Part shown: positions 60,071 through 64,000 of the stretch, in pieces
How positions within the stretch are numbered: the stretch's first letter is position 1
Layout: the number at the start of each line of letters is the position of its first letter
Assembly: GCF_006546835.1 (NCBI RefSeq)
Contig: NZ_VICB01000003.1
Location: forward strand, 248,001 to 312,000
Direction: 5' to 3'
Source: Actinomyces johnsonii
GTDB lineage: Bacteria; Actinomycetota; Actinomycetes; Actinomycetales; Actinomycetaceae
Length of the DNA: 64,000 nt
Notes under the pieces: generated by a model
The model's database searches: none
Seen by the model: only the letters and a program-made list of their open reading frames with translations
What the model was told of the DNA's origin: nothing
Translations under genes and position numbers: made by a program

Positions 60071-60143
60071 GCCCCCATCGTCTAGCGGCCTAGGACCCCG
60101 CCCTTTCACGGCGGTAGCACGGGTTCGAATCCCGTTGGGGGTA
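60071..60143 (+). tRNA. tRNA-Glu (TTC)
   Basis: Cloverleaf with acceptor GCCCCCA paired to TGGGGGT, anticodon stem CCGCC/GGCGG around loop CTTTCAC (anticodon TTC), and T-arm GGGTTCGAATCCC. CCA is not encoded. Confidence 0.95.
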
Positions 60144-60181
60144 CGGATTCGCATAAGTGAATAACACAGTGAATTCACACT

Positions 60182-60255
60182 GGCCTCGTGGCGCAGTTGG
60201 TTAGCGCGCCGCCCTGTCACGGCGGAGGTCGCGGGTTCAAGTCCCGTCGAGGTCG
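60182..60255 (+). tRNA. tRNA-Asp (GTC)
   Basis: Acceptor GGCCTCG pairs with CGAGGTC. Anticodon loop CTGTCAC gives GTC. T-arm GGGTTCAAGTCCC. Confidence 0.95.
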
Positions 60256-60302
60256 CGGAAAGGTCGGTCCGATCAGAAATGGTCGGGCCGCTTCCATCCC
60301 AA

Positions 60303-60375
60303 GGCTCTGTAGCTCAGTTGGTAGAGCGTTCGACTGAAAATCGAAAGGTCACCGGATCGACGCCGGTCGGAGCCA
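60303..60375 (+). tRNA. tRNA-Phe (GAA)
   Basis: Acceptor GGCTCTG pairs with CGGAGCC, with one G·U pair. Anticodon loop CTGAAAA gives GAA. T-arm CCGGATCGACGCCGG. Confidence 0.95.
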
Positions 60376-60424
60376 CTGCGAGAGGCCCGGAACCCACAAG
60401 GTTCCGGGCCTTCGCTCTGTCTGC

Positions 60425-61468
60425 GCGCTCTGGAGGAGCGGGCCGCCGCGGACCTGGAGGGCTACTGGGCCGGGAGGTTGAGAGGATGGCCAACGTCCTC
60501 AAGGCCATGGGTGTGGGCAAGGGCGACGTCGTGACGATCTACCTGCCCCGTATCCCCGAGGTCTTCTTCGCCATGCTCGCCTGCGCCAAGCTCGGGGCCA
60601 TCCACTCGGTGGTCTTCGCCGGCTACTCTTCCGACGCCCTGAGCGCGCGCATCGATGACTCGGAGTCCAAGGTCGTTATCACCGCCGACGGCTCGTGGAT
60701 CAACGGCAAGGTCTTCCCCATGAAGAAGATCGTCGACGACGCGGTGCGCTTCTCGCCCACCATCCAGAACGTCATCGTTGTGCGCAACACCGCCACCGAG
60801 GCGGTCATGGACCCCATCCGCGACCACTGGTACCACGAGCTGTGCAAGCTCCCGATCGCCAAGGGCCGCTGCGAGACCGTGCAGGTCGACGCCGAGGACC
60901 CCCTGTTCATCCTCTACACCTCCGGGTCCACCGGCAAACCCAAGGCGATCCTGCACTCCCACGGCGGCTACCAGGTGGGCACTTACGCCACCCTCCATGA
61001 CTGCTTCGACGTCCATGACGCCGACCGCTGCCCGATCATCGACACCTGGTGGCAGACCGAGACCGGCATGTTCCAGATCACGACGGTACCCTCCATGCCC
61101 CAGAAGCCCGGCTCGGCGGGCCGGCCGGTGTTCGGCCAGGAGGCAGCCGTCGTCGACGAGGAAGGTCGGGAGGTCCCCGACGGCGTCGAGGAGAAGCTCG
61201 TCCTCAAGCGGCCCTGCCCCACGAGGTCAAGGGGCACTCCGTCCACGTCGCTGTCGTCCTGGCCGTCGGGGTCGAGCCCTCGCGTGAGCTCGAGGCCGAG
61301 CTGCGCCAGCACGTGGCGGCGTCCCTGTCGCCGATCGCCAAGCCGGAGTCCTTCGATTTCCCCGAGTCGCTGCCCAAGACCCGTTCGGGCAAGATCCTGC
61401 GCCGGGTGCTGCGGGCCCGGGCGCTGGGTCAGGATGAGGGCGATCTGTCCGCCCTCGCCGAGGAGTGA
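60425..61468 (+). pseudogene. acs: Acetyl-CoA synthetase (acs) remnant with several deletions
   Basis: Four collinear pieces of an acetyl-CoA synthetase remain. A short N-terminal piece (EERAAADLEGYWAG, about 60430-60475) is in another frame. The main adenylation segment follows: MANVLKAMGVGKGDVVTIYL, CAKLGAIHSVVFAGYSSDAL, then LYTSGSTGKPKAILHSHGGY to FDVHDAD. It jumps directly to RCPIIDTWWQTETGMFQ, missing over 100 residues, and to EEKLVLKRPCP. A further deletion with frame change leads to HEVKGHSVHVAVVLAVG and SLPKTRSGKILRRVLRARAL at the C-terminus. The catalytic core is broken. It starts about 50 bp after tRNA-Phe, and a hairpin follows at 61472. Confidence 0.88.
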
Positions 61469-61471
61469 GCG

Positions 61472-61519
61472 CCTCGGCCCCGACCGGGCCCCGGAGCAGG
61501 GGAGCGGCCGGGGCCGAGG
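61472..61519. terminator. Stem-loop between the acs remnant and the HAAS-type gene
   Basis: CCTCGGCCCCG (61472-61482) and its exact complement (61509-61519) enclose a GC-rich 26-nt loop. It lies between two convergent genes and could serve both. Confidence 0.6.
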
Positions 61520-61539
61520 AAGGTCGCGAGCTCGGGTTC

Positions 61540-62613
61540 TCAGGTGCCGGAGGTATCCGTCGTGCGATTGCGCCAGTAGGTGCGGCCGCTGACGATGATC
61601 CCGAACGCGATGGCGGCGACCGGCCAGATGATCCAGGAGATACCCCAGGCCTCGAAAACGAAGCTCCACAGCAGATAGATGATGACCGTGGCCGGCCAGT
61701 AGATGCTGGAGATCAGGCCGATGAGGGGATCGTCCTTCTCCTGGTCGCTGGACTGCCAGGCGTTCTCGCCGGAGCCGCCGGGGTGCGTCAGGGCCGTGTA
61801 GGTGGAGGACGCCCACGCGGCGGGCAGGTAGATGTTCAGGCCCGTCGCGATGATGACCAGTGAGATCGCGACGCCGATACCGGAGAGCTCCGACTGGGGT
61901 CCCTGATCGGGGGTGAGCATGCTGGTGGCCAGGATCGGCAGCGCGGAGACGATCCACAGGAAGACCGCGATCGTCAGCCGGCGGGTGCGCACCGTCTCCT
62001 GGTTGAGGCGTTCGCGGGCCGCCCAGGCGGTGACCACCGGGTCCGGGGTGAATCTGCCCTCGATGAGGTGATGGACGGAGGAGAAGGCCGACCGGCGCTG
62101 CACCAGCATGCCCACACCCAGGCCCACGAGCAGCAGGGCGAAGGCTATACCGATGAAGGCGGCCGTGTTGTCGCTGATGGCTATCCGCCCGGCGTCGGCC
62201 AGGTTTGTGAGGACGATGAGCAGGGCCGGGGCGCAGACGAAGAGGCTGACCGCATGGGCAAGGGTCGAGGCGGTGCTCCGCTTGGCCTGGGCCAGGGCCT
62301 GAGCCTCGGGCAGTGTCACCGCCGGGTAGGCGGGCCGGCTGAGCTCGGTCGGGGTGCCGGCGGCGGGAGCGGCCTGAGGGTCGGCGTCGGTCCGGATATC
62401 CGCGGCGATGCCCAGGACCGGGGCCAGCTCCTCAAGGTTGCCGAAGTCGGTGATGACCTGCCCGACCGCCTCGTTGTGGGTCTTGCCGTGAGCGATGGCG
62501 TCGTTGTAGGCGTCCTCCATCATGGCGCGCAGCTCTCCACGGGCCTCGGTCAGGCGCGGCGTGGTCGGGTAGGGGGCGAACATGGCGTCGAGGAAGGTCT
62601 CGATGGTGTCCAT
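61540..62613 (-). CDS. Multi-pass membrane protein with HAAS/DUF1700-like N-terminus, PadR partner
   Basis: 357 residues from the ATG at 62611-62613 (MDTIETFLDAMFAPYP). The N-terminal 65 residues (LTEARGELRAMMEDAYNDAI, GKTHNEAVGQVITDFGN) are the helical permease-prefix/HAAS type domain that pairs with PadR-like regulators. About six membrane helices follow, including VSLFVCAPALLIVLTNL, FIGIAFALLLVGLGVGML and IVSALPILATSML, and the protein ends in a short Thr-rich tail. The start overlaps the PadR stop (ATGA). The pair is expected to respond to membrane or metabolite stress; the true signal is unknown. Confidence 0.82.
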   Translation of the reverse strand: MDTIETFLDAMFAPYPTTPRLTEARGELRAMMEDAYNDAIAHGKTHNEAVGQVITDFGNLEELAPVLGIAADIRTDADPQAAPAAGTPTELSRPAYPAVTLPEAQALAQAKRSTASTLAHAVSLFVCAPALLIVLTNLADAGRIAISDNTAAFIGIAFALLLVGLGVGMLVQRRSAFSSVHHLIEGRFTPDPVVTAWAARERLNQETVRTRRLTIAVFLWIVSALPILATSMLTPDQGPQSELSGIGVAISLVIIATGLNIYLPAAWASSTYTALTHPGGSGENAWQSSDQEKDDPLIGLISSIYWPATVIIYLLWSFVFEAWGISWIIWPVAAIAFGIIVSGRTYWRNRTTDTSGT

Positions 62614-62942
62614 CAGTGGGCTCCTTTCGCGAAGCGGTCGATAAGGGTCTTGGTGTCCTCCCACTCGGACACCTTGGCCGCCAGGTGTGCGGTGCCCTCG
62701 GAGGTGAGGCGGTAGTAGGTGCGGGACTTGCCGGAGTCGGAAACCCCCGCGTAGGAGGCTGCCAGTCCAGCTGACTCCAGGCGCTTGAGGGCCGTGTAGA
62801 GGGTGGTCTGCTTGATGGTGTACTCGCCGTCGGAGACCTCGGTGATGGTCTTGGCGAGGTCGTAGGCGTAGGACGGCTGCCGTTTGAGCAGGGACAGGAC
62901 GATGAGGTCGATGTAGCCGCGAATGGCGTCCGCACTGATCAC
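62613..62942 (-). CDS. PadR-family transcriptional regulator
   Basis: 109 residues: MISADAIRGYIDLIVLSLLK, then QPSYAYDLAKTITEVSDGEY and KQTTLYTALKRLESAGLAAS, the winged-helix core of PadR, then SGKSRTYYRLTSEGTAHL and a dimerisation helix. It represses its own operon in most studied cases. A 10-bp inverted repeat at 63011-63035 lies about 70 nt upstream and is the likely operator. Translationally coupled to the membrane gene. Confidence 0.93.
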   Translation of the reverse strand: MISADAIRGYIDLIVLSLLKRQPSYAYDLAKTITEVSDGEYTIKQTTLYTALKRLESAGLAASYAGVSDSGKSRTYYRLTSEGTAHLAAKVSEWEDTKTLIDRFAKGAH

Positions 62943-63010
62943 GTGAACCCTCCTTCCTTGACGTGTAATGGGTGGGGCGCGGGATGGTTTCCGGTCCCTT
63001 GTGTGTATCT

Positions 63011-63035
63011 AACGTACTACGTCACGCGTAGTACG
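63011..63035. promoter_or_regulatory. Candidate PadR operator
   Basis: ACGTACTACG (63011-63020) and CGTAGTACGT (63026-63035) form a perfect 10-bp dyad with spacer TCACG, between the divergent PadR and MscS genes. It could control both. Confidence 0.6.
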
Positions 63036-63122
63036 TCTAGTGGAGGTTGGGTGAGGTGTGATGCCTTCGTCCGCGGCCGTTCGTCACAGCCCGGGCACAG
63101 CCCCGCTGCCTAGGCTTGCCCC

Positions 63123-64000
63123 ATGCTCTTCGTAGCCACCGCCCCTCCCCTGACCCCCAGCACGGATCCCTCGGCCACTCCCACTCCCACCCCCACTCCC
63201 GGTCCCACGGGCATTCCGTCCGTAAACGTCGACGAGACCGTCAAGGTGGTCACCAAGACCACCAGCGACCTTGTCACCATCGGCTGGCAGGCCGGCGTCG
63301 GCGCCATCATCGGCATCGCGATCGCCTTCGTGGCCGTGGCGATCCTGAGCTTCATGGGTAAGCGCCGCCTCCTGTACCGCGAGATCGTGGACTTTGGGCG
63401 CCGCCCCGCCTACGCCGTCGGAACGATGACCGGAGCCTTCCTGGGTACGCAGATCGCCCTGACCGGACTGCGACAGACCAAGGACGACTCCACGACGATG
63501 GCCATCATCGAGCGCGGGGTCACCATCGCCCTCATCTTCGCGGTGACCTGGCTCGTTGTCGCCTTCGCCAAGGCCATCGAGTCCACCGTCGTCAAAGGGG
63601 TGCAGGCCAGCGAGAACCAGGGGCGCGCCAACCGGGTGACCACCCAGAGCCAGATCATTCGGCGTGTGGCTGAGGCGATCATCATCATCGCCGGGCTCGT
63701 CTCGGCCATCATGACCTTCCCCACTGTCCAGTTCGCCATGGGCTCGCTGCTCGCCTCGGCCGGTCTGGCCTCCGTCATCGCCGGTATGGCCGCCCGCTCC
63801 ATGCTGGGCAATGTCTTCGCCGGTCTCCAGCTGGCTACCACCGACGCCATCCGCGTGGACGACATCGTCGTCGTCGACGACGAGCAGGGAACCATCGAGG
63901 AGATCACCCTGACCTACGTGGTCATGCGCACCTGGGACGAGCGGCGCCTCATCCTGCCCTCGACCCACTTCACCGAGAACCCCTTCGCCAACTGGACGCG
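63123..64000 (+). CDS. MscS-family mechanosensitive ion channel, runs off the right edge
   Basis: 292 residues are visible. A Thr/Pro-rich N-terminus (TPSTDPSATPTPTPTPG) precedes membrane helices (VGAIIGIAIAFVAVAILSFM, TIALIFAVTWLVVAFAKAI, RRVAEAIIIIAGLVSAIMTF). The pore-lining helix is Gly/Ala-rich (GSLLASAGLASVIAGMAARS), followed by MLGNVFAGLQLA and the start of the cytoplasmic β domain (IRVDDIVVVDDEQGTIEEIT). It ends at NPFANW, where the family continues. It should release solutes under osmotic downshock. Divergent from the PadR operon. Confidence 0.92.
   Translation, partial: MLFVATAPPLTPSTDPSATPTPTPTPGPTGIPSVNVDETVKVVTKTTSDLVTIGWQAGVGAIIGIAIAFVAVAILSFMGKRRLLYREIVDFGRRPAYAVGTMTGAFLGTQIALTGLRQTKDDSTTMAIIERGVTIALIFAVTWLVVAFAKAIESTVVKGVQASENQGRANRVTTQSQIIRRVAEAIIIIAGLVSAIMTFPTVQFAMGSLLASAGLASVIAGMAARSMLGNVFAGLQLATTDAIRVDDIVVVDDEQGTIEEITLTYVVMRTWDERRLILPSTHFTENPFANWT

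Noticed and set aside
60071-60375. Integrated element using the tRNA genes as attachment site
   Set aside because: No duplicated tRNA 3' end and no integrase gene are visible in the flanking sequence.

Overview
This window looks like chromosomal DNA of a high-GC Gram-positive actinobacterium, most likely Actinomyces or a close relative in the Actinomycetaceae. The support is very GC-rich coding sequence, frequent GTG starts and ATGA/GTGA overlaps, cell-wall sorting signals of the LAxTG type, and actinobacterial families such as DUF3073, DUF3618 and a TIGR01777 epimerase. The species assignment is inference, because there is no rRNA in the window.

Layout. 1-4.2 kb: an edge-truncated unknown gene, a TIGR01777 epimerase, a SAM methyltransferase and NADP-glutamate dehydrogenase (gdhA). 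4.3-12.2 kb: three tandem wall-anchored 5'-nucleotidase paralogues, of which only the third keeps the full metallophosphatase active site. 12.2-16.5 kb: a fructose operon (DeoR-type regulator, 1-phosphofructokinase, PTS IIABC). 16.5-23.5 kb: a sterol-carrier-like protein, an RNB exoribonuclease, purF-purM, DUF3073, and two copies of an unusual palindromic repeat.

23.5-46.0 kb is a defence-type island. Read on the minus strand it holds a truncated NYN-domain gene, a SNF2 helicase (DrmD-like), a 1590-residue Eco57I-type adenine methyltransferase (DrmMI-like), a 2186-residue DEAD/DUF1998 helicase (it resembles DrmA plus DrmB in one chain) and a UvrD-like helicase. The methyltransferase and the big helicase are separated by plus-strand cargo: a Phd/YefM-like antitoxin without a visible toxin, a small basic peptide gene on the minus strand with a perfect Shine-Dalgarno, a decayed ORF, and a 1264-residue gene of clearly lower GC. 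That last gene has a nuclease-like N-terminus followed by a long helical region. I propose that the four large minus-strand genes form a DISARM-related system, and that the low-GC gene is a separately acquired defence effector. It is the best candidate here for something undescribed.

46.3-57.9 kb: a DUF3618/holin-like membrane operon, a strongly asymmetric heterodimeric ABC exporter, a MacB/FtsX-type ABC system and a variant-leucine-repeat membrane protein. 57.9-64 kb: a family 3 glycosidase lipoprotein, a zincin metallopeptidase, tRNA-Glu/Asp/Phe, a heavily deleted acetyl-CoA synthetase pseudogene, a PadR regulator with its membrane partner, and the start of a MscS-type channel. All calls are by eye; no database search was run.
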